The notes under the pieces were generated by a model that was not told the origin of the DNA, ran no database searches, and was given only the letters and a program-made list of their open reading frames with translations. Below are positions 26,785 through 34,947 of a DNA stretch of 64,000 nt, one piece after another. Position 1 is the stretch's first letter. Each line of letters begins with the position of its first letter. Where the stretch lies: NCBI GenBank assembly GCA_964551175.1, contig CAZKBZ010000003.1, forward strand, positions 10,112 to 74,111, read 5' to 3'. The DNA comes from Desulfobulbus_C sp964551175 (GTDB lineage: Bacteria > Desulfobacterota > Desulfobulbia > Desulfobulbales > Desulfobulbaceae). A program made the position numbers and the translations under genes.

Positions 26785-27036
26785 TTATTCTGCAGCGATT
26801 CGTTTCAGCATGGCCAGTGCTTCATCATCGCAGAGACCATATTCAACGGAGATGAGCAGCAGGGTTTTTTTATCGGCAAACCACCAGCGGCGGTTGGGGC
26901 GGCCGTGAATAAACAGTTTGGTACGGTTGTTAATGGCGATCAGGCCCTGTTTTTTGGCCTGGCTGATGATTTTCCTGCCGGTTTTCTCGAATTCCTTTGC
27001 AAGTTTTTTTTCACTTTTTTTCAGTTGGTCGCCCAT
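26785..27036 (-). CDS. Small basic protein of unknown function
   Basis: An 83-residue protein. The first 30 residues are very rich in Lys and Glu and likely helical (KKSEKKLAKEFEKTGRK). The second half has a tight NRRWWF segment and a C-terminal helix (DDEALAMLKRIAAE). The start is preceded by a strong GGAGGGG ribosome site, which is the best evidence it is translated. It lies 36 bases after the HIT gene on the same strand and is likely co-transcribed. No known family was recognised. A nucleic-acid-binding role would suit the charge but is only a guess. Confidence 0.65.
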   Translation of the reverse strand: MGDQLKKSEKKLAKEFEKTGRKIISQAKKQGLIAINNRTKLFIHGRPNRRWWFADKKTLLLISVEYGLCDDEALAMLKRIAAE

Positions 27037-27072
27037 GATGCCCCTCCGTTTCTGGATACAAGGATTCTGTGC

Positions 27073-27414
27073 TTACCCTAAAGGCCCTGTCAGCCTTCGT
27101 CCTCCAAGAATGTGCATGTGGAGGTGGAAAACCACTTGACCCGCCTCTGCCCCATTATTGAAGACCACGCGAAAATCATCAGTGCCTTCCTGTTTGGCTA
27201 TTTCGCCGCCGACCCGCACCAGTTTACCGATCAGCTGTTCATCCTCCCGGGTCATTGAAGAAGGGCCGCTGATATGCTTTTTGGGAACTACCAGGAAATG
27301 AACCGGCGCCTGGGGCGCAATATCACGGAAGGCTAAGATTTCATCGTCTTCAAAGAGCTTGTCGGCCGGTATTTCCCCTTTAATTATTTTGCAGAAAAGG
27401 CAGTCGTCAGACAT
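27073..27414 (-). CDS. HIT family nucleotide hydrolase (HinT-like)
   Basis: A 113-residue histidine-triad protein. The active site HLHMHILGGR gives the HxHxH motif, and the N-terminus CLFCKIIKGEIPADK with FRDIAPQAPVHFLVVPKKHI is typical of HinT/PKCI-type enzymes, which cleave phosphoramidates such as AMP-lysine. The ATG at 27414 is chosen because GGAG lies about seven bases before it; a second in-frame ATG at 27426 overlaps that site. It is followed by the small basic protein gene. Confidence 0.93.
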   Translation of the reverse strand: MSDDCLFCKIIKGEIPADKLFEDDEILAFRDIAPQAPVHFLVVPKKHISGPSSMTREDEQLIGKLVRVGGEIAKQEGTDDFRVVFNNGAEAGQVVFHLHMHILGGRRLTGPLG

Positions 27415-27487
27415 GAATTTCTCCATTGGAAAGTAGAGTTGTTATTACTTTAGGGTGGCCTTTATAATATCATGCTGGCTGTGGTGT

Positions 27488-28105
27488 TCAATGGTTTTTT
27501 CCCGTCATCGGGTGGAATTTGAGAATCATTTCGTTGTTGCCGGCCTGGATGTCAACCGGTTCCATGAGTACGGAGATGTTTTTTGAACCGATTCTGGCCT
27601 TAAAAGCGTTTATAGTTTCCAGTGTCACCGGATACTCACGGTTCCCGAGAGCATTGAGCAGGGGCAACAGGGTTTTTGCGGAGTTGCTGCTGCCGTGAGT
27701 AGGATTCTGGAATCTCGGAATGAGAAAAAGGGTCTTTTTGCTGGAATCATAACGAAGGGATATGTCGCAGTTTACAGGAAGGACGAGCTTGCCTAATTTG
27801 AGTTTGATGTCCTGCCCACCGACATTGGTGGTTAGTTGCATGTCGTTCCCGGATACCTGGCCCTGGAGTGAGATCAGGTTGTCGTAGATTGCAAGCTTGC
27901 TGATGGAATCAACGGATATGGTTCCCTGAAACTGCTTGCTGTTCTGCTCAATGGGGAGCGGAAGTATGTCGCTGATGGCCTGGTGCAGTGCCGGGGCAGG
28001 CAGGGTAAGTGTCATTGGCAGACTTGTTGCTGCATGTGCACGACCGTTGATGGCAGTTGCACAGAGTATGACGAGGAGAAGGAAAAATCGGGTAATAATG
28101 GTCAT
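27488..28105 (-). CDS. Exported protein of unknown function
   Basis: A 205-residue protein with a clear signal peptide (TRFFLLLVILCATAINGRAHAA). The mature part is rich in alternating hydrophobic and polar residues (beta strands), including LPLPIEQNSKQFQGTISVDSI, YDNLISLQGQVSG and VGGQDIKLKLGKLVLP. This resembles long curved beta-sheet proteins that bind lipids or coat the periplasm, but I cannot name a family. A ribosome site AAGGA precedes the ATG. It may share a transcript with the membrane protein gene upstream (149 bases apart). Confidence 0.7.
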   Translation of the reverse strand: MTIITRFFLLLVILCATAINGRAHAATSLPMTLTLPAPALHQAISDILPLPIEQNSKQFQGTISVDSISKLAIYDNLISLQGQVSGNDMQLTTNVGGQDIKLKLGKLVLPVNCDISLRYDSSKKTLFLIPRFQNPTHGSSNSAKTLLPLLNALGNREYPVTLETINAFKARIGSKNISVLMEPVDIQAGNNEMILKFHPMTGKNH

Positions 28106-28254
28106 GGAATGTCCTTGTGTAAGCCTGAATTGAGCGATTTTTTACTCGATCTGCACCAAATCCTTGCTGTATCAAAATCTAAGTATATCTCTTCACAAAA
28201 ATAGCCCAATTCAGGTGTAAAAACAATAGCTGCTGTCCAGTCATTGTTACGGGT

Positions 28255-29151
28255 TCAGTGGAACAATTGCTCTATCTTAATATGTTTGTTCAGGAGTGCA
28301 ACCAGCCAGCTCACCAGAAGCATGAAAATACCGAGTTGGGAGTAAATGTCACGCATGGTAGTGTGGACATGGTATTTGGAAATGAGTATGGTGGAGTCAT
28401 CGGTAAATCGCCCCTGTAGAGAGAGAATAGCATCATGGTCCGGCAGGTTGCCTGTGAGTTTCAACAGTTCGTTGGAATAGGCAGCAATTGTTTTATTGTT
28501 CGACAGGTAGGGTTTTCGGTCGATTTCAATGTAGGCGCCTGTCCTGTCGGTTTGGTTTTTCAAAGTGGCGGAAAAGTGATTGTTTGCCTGCAGGGGGCCG
28601 TTGAAGAGAAGCAGGGGTAATAACAGGTATGTTGCCAGTAACAGACCGGTCGCTGCCTGGCGTTTCTTGTCCAGGATGAATATCACTTCCCTGTGCCGGT
28701 CCCGCCAGGCAAAGATCGGGTAGATCATAAGGCCGGCCAGGGTGAGCAGATGGGTGGTGAGCTGTTCAGGCCAGTACCAGCCCAGAGAAGTCAGCTGCCA
28801 GGAAAAGGGAGCCAGCAGAAGGCTGCCGTTGGCCCATTTGATCTGGGTCGGGTCGAGCAGCAGGTGCAATAAGCAGTTGAATCCAAGCACAAAAAAGATT
28901 CTGCTGCTGTTTTTAACCTGCAGGCAGATGGCTGCGGACAGGATCAGGCTGAAAAACAGGCTTGATTGGATTATTACATAGATACGCAGGTCGATCGGAT
29001 CGACTATGGACAGAGGATGGATCAGTCGCTGCGTGATCCAGGGCAGATCAGGGATAAGACAGCCCAGGCCGATCCACTTGACATCCACCTGTTGGAACAC
29101 GCCCTTGCTTGCCAGGGTCTGGATGCCGAAATGAGCGAGAGTATTGGGCAT
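28255..29151 (-). CDS. Membrane protein, possibly YdjM/DUF457-like metal-dependent hydrolase
   Basis: About 298 residues with roughly six membrane helices. It starts MPNTLAHFGIQTLASKG and has LGCLIPDLPW and a NCLLHLLLDPTQIKW segment: the His, Asp and His-x4-Asp spacing is like the membrane metal-dependent hydrolases of the DUF457 group. A soluble loop of about 90 residues near the C-terminus (FSATLKNQTDRTGAYIEIDR) is extracytoplasmic if the helices are placed correctly. The ATG at 29151 is preferred over a TTG at 29226, which would overlap the divergent helicase gene. No function is proven for this family. Confidence 0.6.
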   Translation of the reverse strand: MPNTLAHFGIQTLASKGVFQQVDVKWIGLGCLIPDLPWITQRLIHPLSIVDPIDLRIYVIIQSSLFFSLILSAAICLQVKNSSRIFFVLGFNCLLHLLLDPTQIKWANGSLLLAPFSWQLTSLGWYWPEQLTTHLLTLAGLMIYPIFAWRDRHREVIFILDKKRQAATGLLLATYLLLPLLLFNGPLQANNHFSATLKNQTDRTGAYIEIDRKPYLSNNKTIAAYSNELLKLTGNLPDHDAILSLQGRFTDDSTILISKYHVHTTMRDIYSQLGIFMLLVSWLVALLNKHIKIEQLFH

Positions 29152-29197
29152 GGTCTGTTGTGGAGGGATGCAAGAGCATTGTTGATTTTGAGACGAA

Positions 29198-30610
29198 ATG
29201 GTAGCAGATAATACTCGGCAGAGCAAGACTGATCAAGCACTGCTACTGGAGGTGAGTTCAGAGTGCATCCTGCGAGGAGCTCCGGAAACACTTCTTGCAG
29301 CCATCCGACAGCAGTTGACCGTCAACAATCCAAAATACATGGATGCCAAACGTTATTCCCGCTGGGTCGGCAAACAGTTGAAACCAAAGCTCTATTTCTT
29401 TCGCGAACAGGGCAGTACGCTCATCTTTCCCCGTGGCTTCGGCAACCGGGCTGTCAGGCTCTGCAGAGATCGTCTTGGTGTGGGACCGGAAATAATTGAC
29501 CGCAGACGAAAACTGGCTGATGTTGCATTCTCATTTGCTGGCAAACTGAGGCCTTACCAGCAGCAGGCAGTGCAGGACGTGGTTCAGCGCTCCTTCGGCG
29601 TACTGGAGGCCGGAACCGGTTCAGGCAAGACGGTCATGGCCCTGCAGGTGATTGCCGAGCGCAGACAGCCGACCATTATCATTGTTCATTCCAGGGAGCT
29701 GCTTCATCAGTGGATGGAGCGAATTGATACCTTTCTCGGTATCAGGGCCGGTCAGGCAGGAGGAGGTCGCTTTGACCTGCAGCCGGTAACCGTGGCAATC
29801 GTCAACACGGCCCGCAAGCGGCTGGAGGAACTCACACCTTTTTTCGGCCAGATTATTGTTGATGAATGTCATCGGGTTCCGGCCAGTCTGTTCACCGACG
29901 TGGTCACTGCTTTTGATGCCTTTTACATGCTGGGATTGTCTGCCACCGCCTTTCGTCGTGAAGACGGCATGACGAAACTTATTTACACCTACATGGGTGA
30001 TCGCGTCCATGCTGTGGATGCCGGAGTGCTGGCAGACAGCGGTGCAGTAGTGCGGCCGGACTTTATCCAGCGCGAGACCGCTTTTACGTATGGTTATCGC
30101 GGTGAATACGCGAAACTGATCAAGGCCCTGGCCGGAAACGATGAGCGAAACAGTCAGATCGCCGCAGATGTAGCTGCCATGGTCCACAAGGGGCACACTG
30201 GTACCGTGCTGGTTGTGTCCGATCGGGTGGCCCACTGTGAAGTGCTGTCACGCAAACTGCAGGAGCAGGGGGTGTTCACTGAACTGCTCACCGGACGGCT
30301 GTCTGCGGATGTGCGAGCCCAGATCGTCGGCCGTGTGCAGGACGGACAGGTTCAGGTCCTGCTGTCTACTCTGCAGCTTATCGGCGAGGGCTTTGACTGT
30401 TCAGGACTAACTTCCCTGGTACTGGCCACGCCCATCAAGTTTGAGGGCCGCCTGCTTCAGGTCGTGGGCAGGGTCATGCGCCCGGCAGAGGGAAAAAAAG
30501 CGTTGGTCATTGATTACGTGGACGTCAATATTCCGGTCCTCAGGCGTTCAGCAGGCGCCCGCACCGAGATGTTCAGCAGATGGAGGGGGAAGATAAGAGC
30601 AGGAAGATGA
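29198..30610 (+). CDS. SF2 DEAD/DEAH-box helicase, UvsW/XPB-like
   Basis: A 470-residue superfamily 2 helicase. It has an N-terminal region of about 115 residues, then LRPYQQQAVQDV (Q-like motif), EAGTGSGKTVMAL (Walker A), VDECHR (motif II, DECH), LGLSATAFR (motif III), and STLQLIGEGFDC and QVVGRVMRP (motifs V and VI). This order fits the DNA-unwinding branch near UvsW, XPB and phage-type helicases. The start overlaps no gene and is 46 bases from the divergent membrane protein. It is followed by hrpB, 59 bases downstream. Its role may be repair or recombination, but the substrate is unproven. Confidence 0.88.
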   Translation: MVADNTRQSKTDQALLLEVSSECILRGAPETLLAAIRQQLTVNNPKYMDAKRYSRWVGKQLKPKLYFFREQGSTLIFPRGFGNRAVRLCRDRLGVGPEIIDRRRKLADVAFSFAGKLRPYQQQAVQDVVQRSFGVLEAGTGSGKTVMALQVIAERRQPTIIIVHSRELLHQWMERIDTFLGIRAGQAGGGRFDLQPVTVAIVNTARKRLEELTPFFGQIIVDECHRVPASLFTDVVTAFDAFYMLGLSATAFRREDGMTKLIYTYMGDRVHAVDAGVLADSGAVVRPDFIQRETAFTYGYRGEYAKLIKALAGNDERNSQIAADVAAMVHKGHTGTVLVVSDRVAHCEVLSRKLQEQGVFTELLTGRLSADVRAQIVGRVQDGQVQVLLSTLQLIGEGFDCSGLTSLVLATPIKFEGRLLQVVGRVMRPAEGKKALVIDYVDVNIPVLRRSAGARTEMFSRWRGKIRAGR

Positions 30611-30635
30611 AAGGGGATAACATTTTGTAGTTTTT

Positions 30636-30663
30636 TCTACCTTCAACCTCATACCTCCTACCT
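30636..30663. repeat. Heptad repeat array before hrpB
   Basis: Four contiguous 7-bp units, TCTACCT, TCAACCT, CATACCT and CCTACCT, all ending in ACCT. They end six bases before the hrpB ATG, so they take the place of a ribosome binding site. Same 7-bp period as the arrays before glnB and yaaA. Confidence 0.75.
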
Positions 30664-30669
30664 TGTATA

Positions 30670-33186
30670 ATGAATCTTCCTGTCCGGAAAGTCCTGCCCC
30701 AACTTGAACAGGTCCTGGCCGATAATGGCTCGGCTGTACTGGTTGCACCTCCCGGTTCGGGTAAAACAACCCTTGTTCCCCTGGTGTTGAGAAATGCTCC
30801 CTGGCTTGGCAGTAAAAAAATATTGATGCTTGAGCCCCGCCGTCTGGCGGCACGGCTGGCTGCAGGCTACATGAGCGGTCTGCTTGGTGAAAAGGTCGGC
30901 AAAACTGTTGGTTACCAGGTTCGTTTTGATCGCAGGATATCTGCCCGGACAAAGGTTGAAGTAATCACCGAAGGGCTGCTCACCCGTCGCCTGCAGCAGG
31001 ATCCGGAACTGGCGGAAGTCGGACTTGTGATCTTTGATGAGTTCCATGAGCGCAGCCTGGATTCGGACCTGGCCTTTACCCTCTGCCTGGACATGATTGA
31101 AGGACTGCGGAATGACCTACGATTGCTGGTCATGTCCGCCACCATGAATACGCAATCGGTCAGCAAGCTGATGGCCGGGGCCCCGGTGATTACCGGTCAT
31201 GGGCGCATGTATCCGGTGCGGATAGAATATCTGCCTCCTTTGCCGCAACTTGATTCAAGTCGGCCCGATCATCTTGCTGGTACCACTGTGCGGGCAATCC
31301 GGCGGATACTTGATCAGGAACAGGGTGATATGCTGGTATTTCTGCCGGGGATCGGCGAAATCAGGCGTGTGCAGCAGCAACTGACAGAATTTGAAAATAT
31401 TGTTGTCCGCCCCCTGCATGCCGGTCTTAAACCGGCGGAACAGGAACAGGCGATCCGGCCTGACCCGGGCGGACGGCAGCGCGTTATTCTGGCCACCACC
31501 ATTGCTGAAACAAGTGTCACCATTGAGGGGATCACGGTGGTTGTTGACTGCGGCTGGAAACGGGTCCCCCGCTTTGATGCCAACACCGGCCTGACCAGGC
31601 TGGACACGGTCCGTATTTCCAGGGCTTCGGCTGAACAGAGGGCCGGCAGAGCAGGGCGGCTGGAACCGGGAACCTGCTACCGGCTGTGGAACAAGGGTGT
31701 TGATACCGGCCTGCAGGAATATGATCAGCCTGAAATCCGCCAGGCCGATCTGGCCTCCCTGGTGCTGGAACTGGCCAACTGGGGAGTAACAGATCCCGGC
31801 CGGCTCAGCTGGCTCGACCCGCCCCCTGAATCTTCATTTTTGCAGGCAAAAAGATTACTGACCAGCCTGGGAGGCCTTACTCAAGAGGGTCTGATAACAT
31901 CATTAGGTCGACAGATGGCGGCCTTGCCCCTGCATCCCCGTCTGGCCGGAATGGTGGTGCTGGCCGGCAGCAGGAACAGGAAAAAGGCCGTTGACCTGGC
32001 AGCTTTGCTTTCGGAGCGTGATCTGCTGCCAGACAGTGACAGTGCTGATCTTGATAACCGGCTCTACTGTCTGCAGCGGTTTCGCAGCCAGGGCATGGCG
32101 GCTGTCCGCAGCATGGGCGGACATCCCGGCGTTTGCAGCAGGGTTGACCAGGTGAGCCGTCAAATAACGGACCGGCTCAGGAAAATAAAACAGAATCAGG
32201 CACGCTCCCTGTCCCTTGGCGGCCTGCTTGGCCTGGCCTATCCCGACCGGATAGCCAAAAGAAGAACAGCAACAGGCCGAAGTTACAAGCTGGTGTCCGG
32301 CCGCGGCGGTCAACTGCGGGAACATGATCCCCTGGCTGCATCAGAGTGGCTGGTGGTAGCCTCTCAGGACCTTCGCAGTCGTGACGGCCGAATATTTCTG
32401 GCTGCGGCAATTGATCTTAATGAGGTTGAACAGCTGTTTCATGATGAGCTCACAGAACGTGAAGAGGTGTACTGGGACAGGAGAACGCAGTCAGTGATCA
32501 GCCGTCACTCCACCTGCCTTGGTGAGCTGGTTGTTGCCGACAAGAGTATAACTGATCCTGATCAGGAAGAAGTACAGGCCGCTCTTGTCAGCGGAATACG
32601 GGAATCAGGGCTGAATGTCCTGCCCTGGACGCCGGCCGCCCGGCTTCTACAGGCAAGGTTGGGATGTCTCAGGCAATGGCAGCCTGAAGAGAACTGGCCG
32701 GACTATTCAGATGATGTTCTGCTGGACGATCTTGAACAGTGGCTGGGGCCGTATCTGCAGGGTGTAAAAAGCATAAAGGAGTGCAGTGCACTTAATCTTA
32801 AGCAGATTCTGCTTGCCGGTCTTGATTATAGGCAGCAGCAACGGCTTGTTCGTGATGCACCCACCCACATCCGGGTACCCAGCGGTTCAAAGGTTAGGCT
32901 GCAGTACCAGGTTGGCCAGCCGCCTGTGCTTGCCGTTCGTCTGCAGGAAATGTTCGGTCTTTCCGAAACGCCGACAATCTGTCGGGGCAGGGTACAGGTG
33001 GTATTGCACCTGCTCTCACCGGCACGGAGACCTGTGCAGGTAACCCGGGATTTGCGAGGCTTCTGGGACTCAAGCTATTTTGAAGTGCGCAAAGAGCTCA
33101 AAGGCCGCTATCCAAAGCATTTTTGGCCGGAAGAACCCTGGAAAGCCGTTGCCACGGCACGAGTCAAACCAGGGAAAAAGAAGTAG
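30670..33186 (+). CDS. hrpB: ATP-dependent helicase HrpB
   Basis: An 838-residue DEAH-box helicase of the HrpB type. Motifs in order: APPGSGKTTLVPL (Walker A), EPRRLAARLAA, VIFDEFHERSLDSDLA (motif II, DEFH), VMSATMN, FLPGIGEIRR, LATTIAETSVTIEGI (motif V) and RISRASAEQRAGRAGR (motif VI). The C-terminal HrpB domain follows, including DYRQQQRLVRDAPTHIRVPSG and VRKELKGRYPKHFWPEEPW, which are typical. No Shine-Dalgarno sequence precedes the ATG; the heptad array occupies that space. The cellular substrate of HrpB is not settled. Confidence 0.95.
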   Translation: MNLPVRKVLPQLEQVLADNGSAVLVAPPGSGKTTLVPLVLRNAPWLGSKKILMLEPRRLAARLAAGYMSGLLGEKVGKTVGYQVRFDRRISARTKVEVITEGLLTRRLQQDPELAEVGLVIFDEFHERSLDSDLAFTLCLDMIEGLRNDLRLLVMSATMNTQSVSKLMAGAPVITGHGRMYPVRIEYLPPLPQLDSSRPDHLAGTTVRAIRRILDQEQGDMLVFLPGIGEIRRVQQQLTEFENIVVRPLHAGLKPAEQEQAIRPDPGGRQRVILATTIAETSVTIEGITVVVDCGWKRVPRFDANTGLTRLDTVRISRASAEQRAGRAGRLEPGTCYRLWNKGVDTGLQEYDQPEIRQADLASLVLELANWGVTDPGRLSWLDPPPESSFLQAKRLLTSLGGLTQEGLITSLGRQMAALPLHPRLAGMVVLAGSRNRKKAVDLAALLSERDLLPDSDSADLDNRLYCLQRFRSQGMAAVRSMGGHPGVCSRVDQVSRQITDRLRKIKQNQARSLSLGGLLGLAYPDRIAKRRTATGRSYKLVSGRGGQLREHDPLAASEWLVVASQDLRSRDGRIFLAAAIDLNEVEQLFHDELTEREEVYWDRRTQSVISRHSTCLGELVVADKSITDPDQEEVQAALVSGIRESGLNVLPWTPAARLLQARLGCLRQWQPEENWPDYSDDVLLDDLEQWLGPYLQGVKSIKECSALNLKQILLAGLDYRQQQRLVRDAPTHIRVPSGSKVRLQYQVGQPPVLAVRLQEMFGLSETPTICRGRVQVVLHLLSPARRPVQVTRDLRGFWDSSYFEVRKELKGRYPKHFWPEEPWKAVATARVKPGKKK

Positions 33187-33264
33187 ACCTTACCACAAGG
33201 TCTCTATACGATGTAGTTATACTGTACTTGAAGAGAATGAAGAGGAAAGCATCCTGTGCTTGTA

Positions 33265-33292
33265 CTGATACCTGATACCTGATACCTGAAAC
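33265..33292. repeat. Heptad repeat array before yaaA
   Basis: Three exact copies of CTGATAC and one CTGAAAC in tandem, four units of seven bases, ending 11 bases before the yaaA ATG. Read in the other phase each unit is GATACCT or GAAACCT, matching the ACCT-ending units before hrpB. Confidence 0.8.
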
Positions 33293-33303
33293 CTTCCTCT
33301 ACC

Positions 33304-33940
33304 ATGTTGCTCATTATCTCCCCCTCCAAGACCCAGGAATTTAATGTTCCCATTCGTGGTGACTACAGTCAGTCGCTTTTTATAGATCAAACAGAGCAAC
33401 TCGTCAGGCGACTGCAACAGCTTGATCAAGTGCAGCTGGCAAAGCTGATGAAAATGAGTGACAAACTGGCAGCGCTCAACCATCAGCGGTTCAAGGATTT
33501 TCAGTTTCCCTTCACGCCGGTTAACAGCCGCCAGGCCCTGTTCATGTTTCGGGGTGACCAGTTTAATCCCATGAATGTGGACNNNNNNNNNNNNNNNNNN
33601 NNNNNNNNNNNNNNNNNNNNNNNNNNNNNNNNNNNNNNNNNNNNNNNNNNNNNNNNNNNNNNNNNNNNNNNNNNNNNNNNNNTACTTCAAGGTTATCCGC
33701 AGAAAAGATTTGCAGGCAGATATTCTGACGCTTTCTTTTCAACAGGAAAAAGAGGGGAAGCTGAAGACCATAGCCATTTACGCCAAACGGGCCCGGGGAG
33801 CCATGGTCGATTTCGTCATCCGAAACGGGATCACCAGGCCAGCAGACCTGCAGGGTTTCAACAGAGACGGTTATTGTTTCAGATCAGATCTGTCCACAGA
33901 CAACCAGTGGGTATTTGTTCGAATGCTTCAATCAACCTGA
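33304..33940 (+). CDS. yaaA: Peroxide stress protein YaaA, split by an assembly gap
   Basis: Two readable pieces of a YaaA (UPF0246) protein. The first 93 residues run from MLLIISPSKTQEF to FRGDQFNPMNVD. After the 100-N run (33583-33682) the rest begins at YFKVIRRK and ends with IAIYAKRARGAMVDFVI and GFNRDGYCF. By comparison with E. coli YaaA (258 residues) about 79 residues (some 237 bases) are missing, so the gap is longer than shown. The two pieces are in different frames across 100 N, which agrees. The family limits peroxide damage by lowering free iron. There is no ribosome site; a heptad array precedes the start. Confidence 0.9.
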
Positions 33941-33990
33941 CCGAATAGTTTTTTAAGCTGAGAAGAGAGCAGGGATTTTTTTGCTCCGTA

Positions 33991-34020
33991 TTGACAGGAC
34001 AGGTCTGCAGTCACTATAGT
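33991..34020 (+). promoter_or_regulatory. Sigma-70-type promoter directly before the TatT gene
   Basis: TTGACA at 33991-33996 and TATAGT at 34015-34020 are 18 bases apart. Transcription would start at about 34027, one or two bases before the ATG at 34029, implying a leaderless message. The -10 box lies within a palindrome, CACTATAGTG at 34012-34021. The match is by eye and unproven. Confidence 0.5.
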
Positions 34021-34028
34021 GCGAGTGT

Positions 34029-34883
34029 ATGAAATCACATCTGCGGACAATCATTTTCCTTTTTTTTCTCTTAGGCAGTAGTGGCTGCACCAGGATGATT
34101 GTCGGCTCGATTATGCAGCCGACAGTCGATAATCTGCAGCAACAGACTGACCTTGAGCTTGTCTGTGACGGAACCCCGGCCTTTCTGTTGATGATCGACA
34201 GCATGCTGGCCTCAAATCCTGATGATAAATCTCTGCTCCTGGCGGCAACGCAGGCCTTTACCTCCTATACCGCGGCCCTTGATGGTTGCGGCAGACCTGA
34301 GCGGGCAGTGGTTGTCAGTGAAAAGGCCAAAAAATATGGTCTGGCTTTTTTAGCCCGAACCGGTCATCGTTCGTTTGCTTCGACCATACCCTTGCCTGAG
34401 TTTCAAAAGGCACTTGCTGAAATGGATAAAAAGGATGTTCCGGCTCTTTTCTGGGCAGGAAACGGCTGGGCAACCTGGATACGCTACCAGGGGGGATCAC
34501 CTGCTTCCATGGCGCAACTGGTCAGGGTTGAACAGCTGATGCAGCGGTCGGTTGAGCTTGATGAAACCTATTACCATGGAGGAGGCCATATTTTTCTGGG
34601 TGTGTATTACGGCTCCAAGCCTCCTCTTCTGGGCGGTAAACCGGAGCTGAGTCGGGCTCATTTTGAAAAGGCGCTGGCAATCTCAGACAGGGAATTCCTG
34701 CCGGCCCAGGTAGCCTACGCTGAAACCTATGCAAAAATGACCTATAATCGGGATCTGTTTGAACAGCTTTTACAGGAGGTCATCAGCTTTCCTGTGGAAA
34801 AACGACCGGACATTACCCTGGTTAACCAGGTGGCAAAACGGCGGGCAGTAAAGCTTCTTGAACAGATCGATCAATTTTTTTAA
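34029..34883 (+). CDS. TRAP transporter-associated lipoprotein TatT
   Basis: A 284-residue lipoprotein. The signal peptide FLFFLLGSSGC has a lipobox with Cys20. The body is helical, consistent with a TPR-like fold: ATQAFTSYTAALDGCG, LFWAGNGWATWIRY, and the family mark YYHGGGHIFLGVYYGSKPPLLGG. TatT proteins form a complex that cooperates with the TRAP substrate-binding protein, probably handing over a hydrophobic ligand. It is the first gene of the operon and overlaps the open frame, but not the likely start, of dctP. Function follows the family; ligand unknown. Confidence 0.9.
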   Translation: MKSHLRTIIFLFFLLGSSGCTRMIVGSIMQPTVDNLQQQTDLELVCDGTPAFLLMIDSMLASNPDDKSLLLAATQAFTSYTAALDGCGRPERAVVVSEKAKKYGLAFLARTGHRSFASTIPLPEFQKALAEMDKKDVPALFWAGNGWATWIRYQGGSPASMAQLVRVEQLMQRSVELDETYYHGGGHIFLGVYYGSKPPLLGGKPELSRAHFEKALAISDREFLPAQVAYAETYAKMTYNRDLFEQLLQEVISFPVEKRPDITLVNQVAKRRAVKLLEQIDQFF

Positions 34884-34947
34884 TAATTTTATTTTGTTGA
34901 TAGGCCTTGAGCTGTCAGCATCAGATGATCCGGTGCAGGAGACTATT

